Source: G963674835 sp963674835 (GTDB lineage: Bacteria > Planctomycetota > Planctomycetia > Pirellulales > Thermoguttaceae). Taken from it: 64,000 nt of DNA. This document shows positions 52,980 to 61,443 of the stretch, in pieces (position 1 is the first letter of the stretch; every line of letters starts with the position of its first letter). The position numbers and the translations under genes are program-made. Under the pieces are notes generated by a model. It made no database searches. It saw only the letters and a program-made list of their open reading frames with translations, and was not told the DNA's origin. Location: NCBI GenBank assembly GCA_963674835.2, contig CAXXKC010000003.1, forward strand, positions 558,001 to 622,000. The letters are read 5' to 3'.

Positions 52980-53893
52980 GAAGTGGTTTCGAATGACAGC
53001 GTTGCCAGCAGTGGACAAACGCCGTAAGACAGAGTGTGGATTCATATAATGGGTTATGGGAAGGAGGATTTTTCCATGACCCGACAACGAAGCGAACTTA
53101 CCGATGCACAATGGGCCAAGATTGCCCCATTGATTCCCGAACCTAAACCGAACCCCAACGGCGGACCTTGGCCGATTGCCAATCGCCCGTGCTTTGAAGG
53201 CATCCTCTGGGTGCTGCGAAGTGGGGCGCGATGGAAGGACCTGCCGAAACGGAGATTTCCATCGGCCAGTACGTGTTGGCGACGGCTACGGGATTGGGAA
53301 AGAACGGGCATCTGGCTGAAAGTATGGCGGACCTTTCTCGCCGAGTTGGACGAGCAAGGCCGCTTGAAGTGGGAGGAGACTTTTGCAGACGGCACGTTTT
53401 CCCCGGCAAAAAAGGGGGCGCGTGCGTCGGCAAGACCAAACGTGGAAAGGGTACGAAGCTTATGGTGGTGGCAGACGGCGAGGGTGTTCCTCTGGGAGTG
53501 TACCTTGCCTCGGCCACACCAAATGAAGTCACGCTCATTGAAACCACGCTTGAACAAGTGGCCGTCCCGCGGAAAGGGCGAGGCCGCCCACGCAAGAATC
53601 CCCCACGGCTGATTTACGACAAGGCCGCTGATTCCGATCCTTTGCGGGACCGATTGGCGAAACGAGGAATCGACCTGATTTGCCCGCATCGGGCAAATCG
53701 CAAGAAACCAAAACGACAGGATGGACGGAAGCTGCGACGCTACAAACGCCGCTGGAAAATCGAACGCTCGATCGCCTGGATCGGCGATTTCCGGCGATTG
53801 GTCGTGCGTTACGAGCGGCAGATTACGATGTTTTACGCTTTCGTCCATGTCGCCTGCCTGTTGATAGCACTCAGACAGTTGTGAAACCACTTC
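52980..53893 (+). mobile_element. IS5-family insertion sequence, complete, 914 bp
   Basis: Ends are inverted repeats GAAGTGGTTTC (52980-52990) and GAAACCACTTC (53883-53893), flanked by a TA on both sides (52978-52979 and 53894-53895), which is likely the target duplication. One transposase in two overlapping frames fills it. Size, frame arrangement and a TA duplication fit the IS5 family, probably the IS427 group. Ends and reading frames look intact, so it may be recent and mobile. Confidence 0.88.
53076..53884 (+). CDS. IS5-family DDE transposase made by -1 frameshift
   Basis: Frame A starts at 53076 after AAGGAGG and contains the DUF4096 helix-turn-helix region (LTDAQWAKIAPLIPEP, GGILWVLRSGARWKDLP-type FEGILWVLRSGARWKDLP). 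Near 53408-53414 is the heptamer A AAA AAG in the zero frame. Frame B (53231-53884) carries on in the -1 frame with VVADGEGVPLG, LIYDKAADSDPLRDRL and RRWKIERSIAWIGDFRRL. The joined product is about 269 residues, with DDE residues in ADGTF, YDKAADSD and IERS. Typical length for the family. Confidence 0.85.
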
Positions 53894-53950
53894 TAGTGAT
53901 TAGTGAGGAGTGGTTAGTGGTTGCAGTGCCTACGCACTACCCACCTCGCA

Positions 53951-54358
53951 CTACTCACTACCCTTCTCCTTCATCAATCGATCGAGAATTCCGTTGACGA
54001 ACTGCGATGACTGTGCCGTTCCGAAGCGTTTGGCCAATTCGACCGCTTCGTTGACGGCCACGCGATCCGGCGTGTCGGAATACACGACTTCGTACGCCCC
54101 GAGGCGCAAAACGTTCCGGTCCGTCACCGCCATCCGCCCCAGGCTCCAGTGCGCGGCCGCTTCTTCGATCAGTCGATCGAGATGCTCGCGGTGCCGCCGC
54201 ACGCCGGAAACCAGCTCGCGCGCAAACTCCGCCAGCTCGCCCGAGCGCAACCGCTCGCCGATCAACTGGTCACCCACGGCCGGGCTGATCTTCGGGTTCT
54301 GATCGTCCTGGTAGAGAACCTGGAACGCCACAATGCGTGCTCGACTACGACGCGGCAT
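53951..54358 (-). CDS. nusB: transcription antitermination factor NusB
   Basis: A 135-residue all-helical RNA-binding protein. RRSRARIVAFQVLYQDDQN is the standard N-terminus, and the C-terminal ELAKRFGTAQSSQFVNGILDRL matches the conserved end. It joins NusE at boxA of rRNA operons. It starts 7 bases after ribH stop, in the same direction. Its 3' end reads through the GTAGTGAGTAG arm of the palindrome that leads to ftsY. Confidence 0.93.
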   Translation of the reverse strand: MPRRSRARIVAFQVLYQDDQNPKISPAVGDQLIGERLRSGELAEFARELVSGVRRHREHLDRLIEEAAAHWSLGRMAVTDRNVLRLGAYEVVYSDTPDRVAVNEAVELAKRFGTAQSSQFVNGILDRLMKEKGSE

Positions 54359-54365
54359 ATTCTCG

Positions 54366-54875
54366 TCAACTCGGCAATTTGCTTATCAGGCTGACCATCT
54401 GCAGGGCCGCTTCGGCACACTCGCACCCCTTGTTCCCCAAACGACTGTCCTCGCGATCCTTCCCCCGCGTGCCGGGCTCGCTCCTGGACCTCGCTATCGC
54501 CTGCTCCAACGTGTTGCAAGTCAACACGCCAAACAACACAGGCACTCCCGTCCTCGCCCCGACCTCCGTCAACGCCAGACTCACCGCCCGGTTGATGTGC
54601 TCGTCGTGAGTCGTCTCCCCGCGAATCACGGCTCCCAGGCACAGCACGGCCACGTACCGCCGCCCCTCGGCCAGCCGCGAAGCCACCGTCGGAATCTCAA
54701 ACGCGCCCGGTACCCAAAACACGTCGATGTGGTCGCTCGCCACTCCGTGCGACGTCAGCGTCGCAACGGCGCCGTCCAACAGGTTCGACGTAATCGTATC
54801 GTTGAACCGCGAGACGACAATGGCAAATCGCCCTGCCGGTACTGCGGTCGTTCCTTCGTAAACGTTCACGGTCAT
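54366..54875 (-). CDS. ribH: 6,7-dimethyl-8-ribityllumazine synthase
   Basis: A 169-residue subunit for the penultimate step of riboflavin synthesis. FAIVVSRFNDTITSNLLDGA, WVPGAFEIP, GAVIRGETTHDEHI with catalytic histidine, and VPVLFGVLTCNTLEQA are present. Where most homologs have a short loop before GNKG, this one carries about twelve additional residues (SEPGTRGKDREDSRL). It lies between rho and nusB; ribH-nusB pairing is common in bacteria. Confidence 0.94.
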   Translation of the reverse strand: MTVNVYEGTTAVPAGRFAIVVSRFNDTITSNLLDGAVATLTSHGVASDHIDVFWVPGAFEIPTVASRLAEGRRYVAVLCLGAVIRGETTHDEHINRAVSLALTEVGARTGVPVLFGVLTCNTLEQAIARSRSEPGTRGKDREDSRLGNKGCECAEAALQMVSLISKLPS

Positions 54876-54945
54876 GTGCCAATCGGCAAGAGGATACAGT
54901 TCAGTGCAAATCGGTCGGCCGACGCCCTCGGTGCCGCCGAACCGG

Positions 54946-56424
54946 TCACTTCATATTCATGCTCATCAGGAACTCGGCGTTCGTCTTCGTCTTCGCCAAA
55001 CGCGACACCAGCAGTTCCATCGCCTCCGGTGGGTTCATCTCGTTCAGCACCCGCCGCAGCACGCAAACCCGGCGGTATTCCTCCGGATCCATCAGCATCT
55101 CTTCCTTGCGCGTACCGCTGCGATTGATGTCGATCGCCGGCCAGATCCGCTTGTCGACCAGACGCCGATCCAGCACGATCTCCAGGTTACCCGTTCCCTT
55201 GAACTCCTCGAAGATGACCTCGTCCATCTTGCTACCGGTCTCCACCAGCGCCGTGGCCACGATCGTCAGCGATCCGCCCTCTTCAACCTTTCGCGCGGCG
55301 CCGAAAAACCGCTTCGGTCGCTGCAGCGCGTTGGCGTCGACGCCGCCGGAGAGGATCTTGCCCGAATGGGGACATTCCGCGTTCCATGCCCGCGCCAACC
55401 GCGTGATCGAGTCCAGGAAGATCATCACGTCGTAGCCGTACTCGACCATCCGCTTGGCCTTTTCCAGGACCATCTCCGAGACCTGGATGTGCCGGGCGGC
55501 CGGCTCGTCGAATGTCGAGCTGATCACCTCGCAGTTCCTTCCCTTGACCTGCCGCTCCATGTCGGTCACTTCTTCCGGCCGTTCGTCGATCAGAAGCATG
55601 AACACATACAGTTCCGGATAGTTCGACAGCGCCGCCTTGGCCATCTTCTGCATGAGGATCGTCTTGCCGGCACGCGGCGGGCTGACGATCAGTCCGCGCT
55701 GTCCGAACCCGACGGGCACGATCATGTCGGTCACCCGCGTGTTGATGTCGCCGTCCTTGCCCTCCATCACGATCCGCTGATCGGGATGCAGCGGCGTCAG
55801 GTCGTCGAAAAACACCTTCTGCGACAGCAGGTTCGGATCCTGATAATTGATCGCCTCCACGCGGAGCAGGGCGAAATAGCGCTCGTTCTCTTTGGGCGGG
55901 CGGATCTGCCCGGATACCGTGGCACCCGTCCGCAGCCCGAAACGCCGGATCTGGCTCGGCGACACATAGATGTCGTCGGGGCACGACAGATAGTGGTAAT
56001 CGGGGCTCCGCAGGAATCCGAAGCCATCTGGCAGCACCTCCAGCGTCCCCTCTCCGTACATCAGGCCGTTGAGCTTCACCCGCTCTTTGAGGATCCGGAA
56101 GATCAGATCCTGCCGTTTCATCCCCGCGTAATCGCTGAGATTCTCTTGGCGGGCTTCGTCGATCAACTCGGCCATCGACAGCTTCTGCAACTCGGCGATG
56201 TGGGTGTCGCCCGACTGCTTGATCTGCTCGTAGCGCTCGTCGGTATCGTCTTCCGCCAAGCGGCCGTGCTCGGCCAGCTCTTCCGCCAGCGACAGCGGCT
56301 CTTCGTCCTCGTTAAACGGCTTCTCCTCGGGTTCCTGACGCACCGCCTTCGAAGAGCGAGCGGTCGAGCTCGACCGGCGGGCCTTCGGCATCGGGCTTGG
56401 CTCTTGGGCTTCGGACATGGTCAT
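54946..56424 (-). CDS. rho: transcription termination factor Rho
   Basis: A 492-residue hexameric RNA helicase. The first 70 residues are an Arg/Ser/Glu-rich extension. Then come the RNA-binding N domain (LMYGEGTLEVLPDGFGFLRS) and the ATPase core: Walker A VSPPRAGKTILMQKMA, Walker B MIFLDSITRLARAWN, Q-loop DVNALQRPKRFFGAAR-type GGVDANALQRPK. AGGAG precedes the start. Follows coaE in the same direction after 155 bases. Confidence 0.96.
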   Translation of the reverse strand: MTMSEAQEPSPMPKARRSSSTARSSKAVRQEPEEKPFNEDEEPLSLAEELAEHGRLAEDDTDERYEQIKQSGDTHIAELQKLSMAELIDEARQENLSDYAGMKRQDLIFRILKERVKLNGLMYGEGTLEVLPDGFGFLRSPDYHYLSCPDDIYVSPSQIRRFGLRTGATVSGQIRPPKENERYFALLRVEAINYQDPNLLSQKVFFDDLTPLHPDQRIVMEGKDGDINTRVTDMIVPVGFGQRGLIVSPPRAGKTILMQKMAKAALSNYPELYVFMLLIDERPEEVTDMERQVKGRNCEVISSTFDEPAARHIQVSEMVLEKAKRMVEYGYDVMIFLDSITRLARAWNAECPHSGKILSGGVDANALQRPKRFFGAARKVEEGGSLTIVATALVETGSKMDEVIFEEFKGTGNLEIVLDRRLVDKRIWPAIDINRSGTRKEEMLMDPEEYRRVCVLRRVLNEMNPPEAMELLVSRLAKTKTNAEFLMSMNMK

Positions 56425-56578
56425 GCACTCCTGAAAAGGTGGGGGGAGCCAGCGCGCAGAAGGCGCCGGCGGCGGGTTGTTCGGCTCGGGGATAAGAAGT
56501 CACTAAGAAAGGACTGCTCCGTCGGGGTCCGCGGTATCGGGGCCGCCGGGGATTGGAAGACAACGGTGTGCTGAAAAC

Positions 56579-57196
56579 TCAGCCGATGAGGGAGGGCCAC
56601 AGCCGCTCGATTTGCGCCTGCGTCTGTTCCGGGGGTCCGGAGTTGTCTACTACCACATCGGCACGCCTTCGCTTGGAGTCCAACGATTCCTGGGCGTCCT
56701 CACGAACGGCAAAATCTCTCTCCTTCCACCCGCGCTCTTCGGCACGCTTCAACCGCACGTCCCGCGGCGAATCGACGAATACCAGGCGATCGCACAGCCG
56801 GTCCCATCCGGCCTCCAACAGCAGCGGCGCGTCGAGCACGGCGGCTCGGCAACCCGATGCTGCCCCCCGCTCGGCTTGCTCCTGCAGCAAGCGCCCGATC
56901 ACGGGATGCGTCAACTTCTCCAGGTAACGTCGTTCTGGCAATGCCTCCGGTAACGGGGAAAATACGATAGTCGCCAATTGTTTCCGGTCAATTCGGCCGT
57001 CTTCGCCGAAAATCGAGTCCCCCCAGCGCCGACGCGCGGCGGCCTCGATCTCCGGCATCCGTAGGACCTCATGTCCGGCTCGGTCCGCGTCGAGCACGAC
57101 CGCTCCGAGATGCTCGAAGCAGCGAGCCACCAGGCTCTTCCCGCTGGCCACTCCTCCCAGCAACCCGATGACCGGTATATGAGGTCGTGTTGGCAA
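56579..57196 (-). CDS. coaE: dephospho-CoA kinase
   Basis: A 205-residue P-loop kinase for the last step of coenzyme A synthesis. P-loop LLGGVASGKSLVARCF, then GAVVLDADRAGHEVL, and DAPLLLEAGWDRLCDRLVFVD with the substrate site. Length is the usual 200-210. It begins 46 bases after the polA stop, so polA and coaE probably share a transcript. Confidence 0.94.
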   Translation of the reverse strand: MPTRPHIPVIGLLGGVASGKSLVARCFEHLGAVVLDADRAGHEVLRMPEIEAAARRRWGDSIFGEDGRIDRKQLATIVFSPLPEALPERRYLEKLTHPVIGRLLQEQAERGAASGCRAAVLDAPLLLEAGWDRLCDRLVFVDSPRDVRLKRAEERGWKERDFAVREDAQESLDSKRRRADVVVDNSGPPEQTQAQIERLWPSLIG

Positions 57197-57241
57197 GTTG
57201 TCTCGCTGTTGATTTGGCTTGGCAGGTCGCCGACGGCACGG

Positions 57242-60070
57242 CTACGATTCCCAGGGGTGGGCATCGGCCCAGTTCGGCCCCGCCTTCAGGTCGACCTTCA
57301 AGGGAACCTTCAACTGTCGTACCCCGGTCATTTCCTCCGCCACGAGTGCCGCCAGAGTGTCGCGATGCTCGGCCGGGACCTCGAAGATCAATTCGTCATG
57401 GATCTGCAGGAGCATCCGCGCAGGGGAACACTCCCGGCGCAGACGGCGATAGATCGCGATCATCGCTTCTTTGATCAGATCTGCTGCGGACCCTTGAATG
57501 ACCGTGTTGATCGCGGTCCGTTCGGCGAGGTTACGCTGGCGGCCGGCCCCCGTGCGGATTCCACGAATGGCCCGACGCCGACCAAGGATAGTACTAACAT
57601 AGCCATTTCGGTGGCAATCCGCCAGGGTCTTTTCCAGGAACCGCTCGATCCCAGGATACCCCCCGAAATATGCATCGATGAACTCGGCCGCTTCCTTCTG
57701 CTCGATCCCCAACTGCTTCGACAAACCGAACGGACTCTGCCCGTAAATCACGCCGAAATTCACCGCCTTTGCCTGCCGCCGCATCGCCGAAGTGACCTCG
57801 TCCAGCCCAACGCCGTAGATCTGGCTGGCCACTCTAGCGTGAATGTCCTCGTCCCGCGCAAACGCCTCGCACAGATGCTCGTCTTCCGAGAAGTGCGCCA
57901 GCACGCGCAGCTCGATCTGCGAGTAGTCGGCCGCCAGCAGCAGCCACCCCGGCTGCCCAGGCACAAACGCCGACCGGATTTCCCGCCCCTCCTCGGTGCG
58001 AACCGGAATGTTCTGCAAGTTCGGATCGCTGGAGCTCAGACGCCCCGTTGCCGTCACCACCTGGTTGAACGAAGCGTGCACCCGCCCCGTCTCCTCGAAA
58101 ACCATCTCGGGCAGGGCGTCGACGTACGTGCTCTTCAGTTTCGCGTACTGCCGATATTCCATGATCTTCGCCGGCAGCGGATGGACCCGCGCCAGCTCCT
58201 CCAACACCTCCACATCGGTACTGGCGCCCGTCTTCGTCTTCTTAATCACGGGCAGTCCCAGCTCCTGGAAGAGCAGTTGCTGCAATTGCTTGGGCGAGCC
58301 GATGTTGAATTCGTGCCCCGCCAACTCATAGATCTCCCGCTCCAACTGCTCAATCCGCTCGCCGTAGCGCCGGCTCAATTCGGCCAGCCGCTGGCAGTCC
58401 ACGCGGATACCGTTGAACTCCATCTCCACCAGCACGTCGATCAACGGGAGTTCCAGCTCGCCAAACAGGCTCCCCAAGCCCGATTCGGCCAGTTTTTCGG
58501 CCAGAGGCGGCTTCAACAGCACCGGCAACAAGGCGTCCTCGCCGGCATAATCGGCCACCTGGCGCACCGGCACTTCGTCCATGCGTCGCTGGTTCTTGCC
58601 TGTCCCGATCAGTTCGTCGATCTTGATCGTCGTATGGCCCAAGTACGTCTTGGCCAAGTCGTCCAGGTTATGGTTCCGGGCGCCGGCATCCAGCAGGTAG
58701 CTGGCCACCATCGTGTCGAATGCCACGCCCGCCAACTCCACTCCAGCCGAGCGCAGCACGATCATGTCGTACTTTAGGTTCTGGCCGATCTTCTCGATCG
58801 CAGCGTTCTCCAGCACCGGTCGGAGCGTCTCCAACGTCGATTCCGCCTCCAAACAGACCTCTCCCCGCGGGGCCCGCACCGGCACGTACCATGCCTGATC
58901 CGGCTCCCAGGAGATCGCATAACCCACGATCTTCGCGCGTCGCGGATGGATGCTCGTCGTCTCCAGGTCCAGCGAGAACGATGCCTGCCTGCCCAGATCC
59001 GTCACTAGCGACGTCAGCGCCTCGGCCGTGTCGACGATGCCGTACGACGCCTGCCGCGCAATGCCCGCTTCCTCCGGCGGACTGGCAAGCGCATCGATCT
59101 TTTCGGCCAGGCTGCGGAACCCGAACTCGCGAAACAGTTCCAGTGCCCCAGCGCGGTCGATCTGGCCCGTGCGCGCCGCCTCCCAGTCGATCTCCAGCGG
59201 CACGTTCCGATCCAGCGTAGCCAGATCGCGGCTCAGCAGCGCCTGCTCGCGGTAGTCGATCAGGTTCTGCTTCCGCTTACCGCCCGCCATCTCCGGGGCG
59301 TGGTCCAGCACCTGTTCCAGCGTGGCATGCTTCTCGAGCAACTCCCTGGCGACCTTGGGACCGATCAGCGGAACGCCCGGTACGTTGTCGGTCGAATCGC
59401 CCACGAGACCCTGGTAATCCGGCACCTGCTCCGGCCCAATCCCCCACTCCTCACGGAGCGTATCACGATCGATGACCGTGTCCTTGCGAATGTTGTACAT
59501 CTTGACCCGATCGCGGATCAATTGCCGGCAGTCCTTATCGCCGGTGACCAGATAACAATCGCCCCCCAACTCCTCCGTCACCCGACCGATCGTCGCCAGC
59601 AGATCGTCCGCCTCGTACGACTCGACCCCCACCCCAGGAATGCCCAGGGCCTCGATCAGCCGCCGAATCGACTGTACCTGCGTGATCAGATCGTCCGGCA
59701 TCGCGGGCCGATGCGCTTTGTACTCGGTGTAAACATCGTGTCGGAACGTCTTTCCCGGCATGTCGAACGCACAGAACAAGTAGTCCGGCTTCTTGCTCTC
59801 CAGCAGGAAGAACAGGTCCCGGGCAAACCCGTACACCGCCCCCACCGGCTCCCCCTGGGGACTTGACATCTCCGGTAGAGCGTGGAAGACCTGATAGATC
59901 AGCGAGTGGGCGTCGATCACATAGACCGTTTTGCCCTTCAGGCTCTCCGGCGGTGGAGCCGGACCTTGACCACGTTCGGGCGCAGCCGTACTCTCCTCGC
60001 GCGTTGTCGCAGTGCCAGGGCTTTCCGGTTCGTCGCCGAACAGCGAGCGTTGGCGGGAGGGATGGTTCAT
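57242..60070 (-). CDS. polA: DNA polymerase I
   Basis: A 942-residue enzyme with all three domains. The 5' nuclease is near residues 45-330 (VYVIDAHSLIYQVFHALPE, SYEADDLLATIG, VTGDKDCRQLI). The 3'-5' exonuclease keeps its acidic residues (FSLDLETTSIHP, FDTMVASYLLDAG, DYAGEDALLPVL), so proofreading is probably active. The polymerase has LLAADYSQIELRVLAH, RRQAKAVNFGVIYG and LLQIHDELIFE. The first 40 residues are an extra charged extension. ATG at 60070. First gene of the leftward cluster. Confidence 0.96.
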   Translation of the reverse strand: MNHPSRQRSLFGDEPESPGTATTREESTAAPERGQGPAPPPESLKGKTVYVIDAHSLIYQVFHALPEMSSPQGEPVGAVYGFARDLFFLLESKKPDYLFCAFDMPGKTFRHDVYTEYKAHRPAMPDDLITQVQSIRRLIEALGIPGVGVESYEADDLLATIGRVTEELGGDCYLVTGDKDCRQLIRDRVKMYNIRKDTVIDRDTLREEWGIGPEQVPDYQGLVGDSTDNVPGVPLIGPKVARELLEKHATLEQVLDHAPEMAGGKRKQNLIDYREQALLSRDLATLDRNVPLEIDWEAARTGQIDRAGALELFREFGFRSLAEKIDALASPPEEAGIARQASYGIVDTAEALTSLVTDLGRQASFSLDLETTSIHPRRAKIVGYAISWEPDQAWYVPVRAPRGEVCLEAESTLETLRPVLENAAIEKIGQNLKYDMIVLRSAGVELAGVAFDTMVASYLLDAGARNHNLDDLAKTYLGHTTIKIDELIGTGKNQRRMDEVPVRQVADYAGEDALLPVLLKPPLAEKLAESGLGSLFGELELPLIDVLVEMEFNGIRVDCQRLAELSRRYGERIEQLEREIYELAGHEFNIGSPKQLQQLLFQELGLPVIKKTKTGASTDVEVLEELARVHPLPAKIMEYRQYAKLKSTYVDALPEMVFEETGRVHASFNQVVTATGRLSSSDPNLQNIPVRTEEGREIRSAFVPGQPGWLLLAADYSQIELRVLAHFSEDEHLCEAFARDEDIHARVASQIYGVGLDEVTSAMRRQAKAVNFGVIYGQSPFGLSKQLGIEQKEAAEFIDAYFGGYPGIERFLEKTLADCHRNGYVSTILGRRRAIRGIRTGAGRQRNLAERTAINTVIQGSAADLIKEAMIAIYRRLRRECSPARMLLQIHDELIFEVPAEHRDTLAALVAEEMTGVRQLKVPLKVDLKAGPNWADAHPWES

Positions 60071-60383
60071 GCGACCCGAAGCAGGTAGGAAGGACTGGCG
60101 CGCGGGAAGCTGGGCGGGACTGCCCGAAAAAGTCACCTAATCGTACACCCACCATTGGGGGCTGTCAAGGTATCGAGCATTCCCTCGCAGCCCGCCGTTC
60201 GGCGACCTCAAGTTGGCGTCGTCCGGCCCCTCGCCGGAATCGTTTTGCCAAACCGTTGCATTCTACGACGAGTTGATCGAAGATGAACGAAGGCCTGCGG
60301 GGTCCCAAGGGCAGCCCCGCAGGCCATCGATATGCTTCCCGCGCCGCATCACGCGGGGGCATCGCCTCTCAGCCTTTCTCGCA

Positions 60384-61133
60384 ATGCAGCAGGATTTCGA
60401 TCCTTACTATCGGTGGTTGGGAATTCCGCCCGACAAGCAGCCCCCCAACCACTACTGTCTGCTCGGTCTCAATCCCTTCGAGAGCGACCTCGACGTCATC
60501 GAAACGGCGGCGAACCGCCAGATGGGACATCTGCGCACCTATCAAACCGGGCCTCACAGCCAGCTCTCCCAGAAGCTACTCAACCAGGTCGCGGCCGCCA
60601 AGATCTGTCTGCTGAACCAAGCGAAGAAACGCACCTACGATGCCGATCTGCGCGCCCGCATACCGGCCAAGCGCGCTCCCGCCCCACCGACCCCCGCGCC
60701 GGCGCCCACCCCGATCCCTACGTATTACGACCGACTCTTGGTAGAGGCCCAAGCCAAGCTCAGCCAGGCCGAAGTGCGGCGGTTGGAGCTTCAAGAAGGC
60801 CGCCGCACCAAGGTCGCTCTGTTCGCAGCCGTTGCCGTCGTCGGGGCCTTGCTGGTCTTGCCGGTGGTTGTGCTGATCACTTGGTCGATCGTATCCCACC
60901 ACGGCTCGACCGGAAGTGCCGTTCCGGCAGCAAGCTCTCAGGGGGTCGCCAGTGGCCCGGCAACAACCCCATCCGTCCCGACCCAACCGGCGGCGTCTGG
61001 AACTGGCCTCGTCCGGCCCCCCGCCGAGTCCGGCCAACCGCCTTCGGCCGGCAACGCCCACGACACCACGTCGCTCGATCCCGAGCAGCAGTCCCATTTG
61101 ATCATCGTGCCCGATTCCCTCATCGACAAATGA
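60384..61133 (+). CDS. membrane protein with J-domain-like region lacking HPD
   Basis: A 249-residue protein. The N-terminal 90 residues (DPYYRWLGIPPDKQPPNHYC, LLGLNPFESDLDVIETAANR, LLNQVAAAKICLLNQAKKRTYDADL) follow the J-domain plan, but at the helix 2-3 turn the HPD tripeptide is absent. A Pro/Ala-rich linker, a short helix, a transmembrane segment (ALFAAVAVVGALLVLPVVVLITWSIV, about 165-190) and a low-complexity external tail follow. The domain with this N-terminus is recognisable in planctomycetes. Likely a scaffold; cannot stimulate DnaK in the standard way. Confidence 0.78.
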   Translation: MQQDFDPYYRWLGIPPDKQPPNHYCLLGLNPFESDLDVIETAANRQMGHLRTYQTGPHSQLSQKLLNQVAAAKICLLNQAKKRTYDADLRARIPAKRAPAPPTPAPAPTPIPTYYDRLLVEAQAKLSQAEVRRLELQEGRRTKVALFAAVAVVGALLVLPVVVLITWSIVSHHGSTGSAVPAASSQGVASGPATTPSVPTQPAASGTGLVRPPAESGQPPSAGNAHDTTSLDPEQQSHLIIVPDSLIDK

Positions 61134-61257
61134 CGCCAGGCAAGCCGCCCGTCGGTCGAACGCGGCGTCTCGTTTCACCTCCCAAACCCTTCTTTTCCGG
61201 CAGTTTTTGAGCAATTTCCTCCTCGCACCTGCATGGTCCGCAATGGGGGGATTTTCG
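61134..61257. other. spacer before the coiled-coil protein promoter
   Basis: Part of a 310-base stretch without a gene (61134-61443). Apart from the promoter listed separately I see nothing, and no termination hairpin with a U-run after the J-like gene. Confidence 0.35.
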
Positions 61258-61286
61258 TTGACAGCCAAATTGACCCTGTTTAGAAT
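61258..61286 (+). promoter_or_regulatory. strong sigma-70-type promoter
   Basis: TTGACA (61258-61263), 17-base spacer, TAGAAT (61281-61286). The -35 is a perfect match and the -10 matches five of six. Drives the 61444 gene with a leader of about 150 bases. Confidence 0.7.
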
Positions 61287-61443
61287 CGAACGTAGGTCCT
61301 TGCCCGGAATATCTTCTCTCACTTCGCTCAACAGTCGCCTTTCAACCCTCCCAGAAGGCGATTCGGATACGGCAGAGGCACACCGTTACCATCTTCGCAG
61401 GTCGTGATCGCCCGATCCGGCTGCGACACAGGAGCTGTCACTT

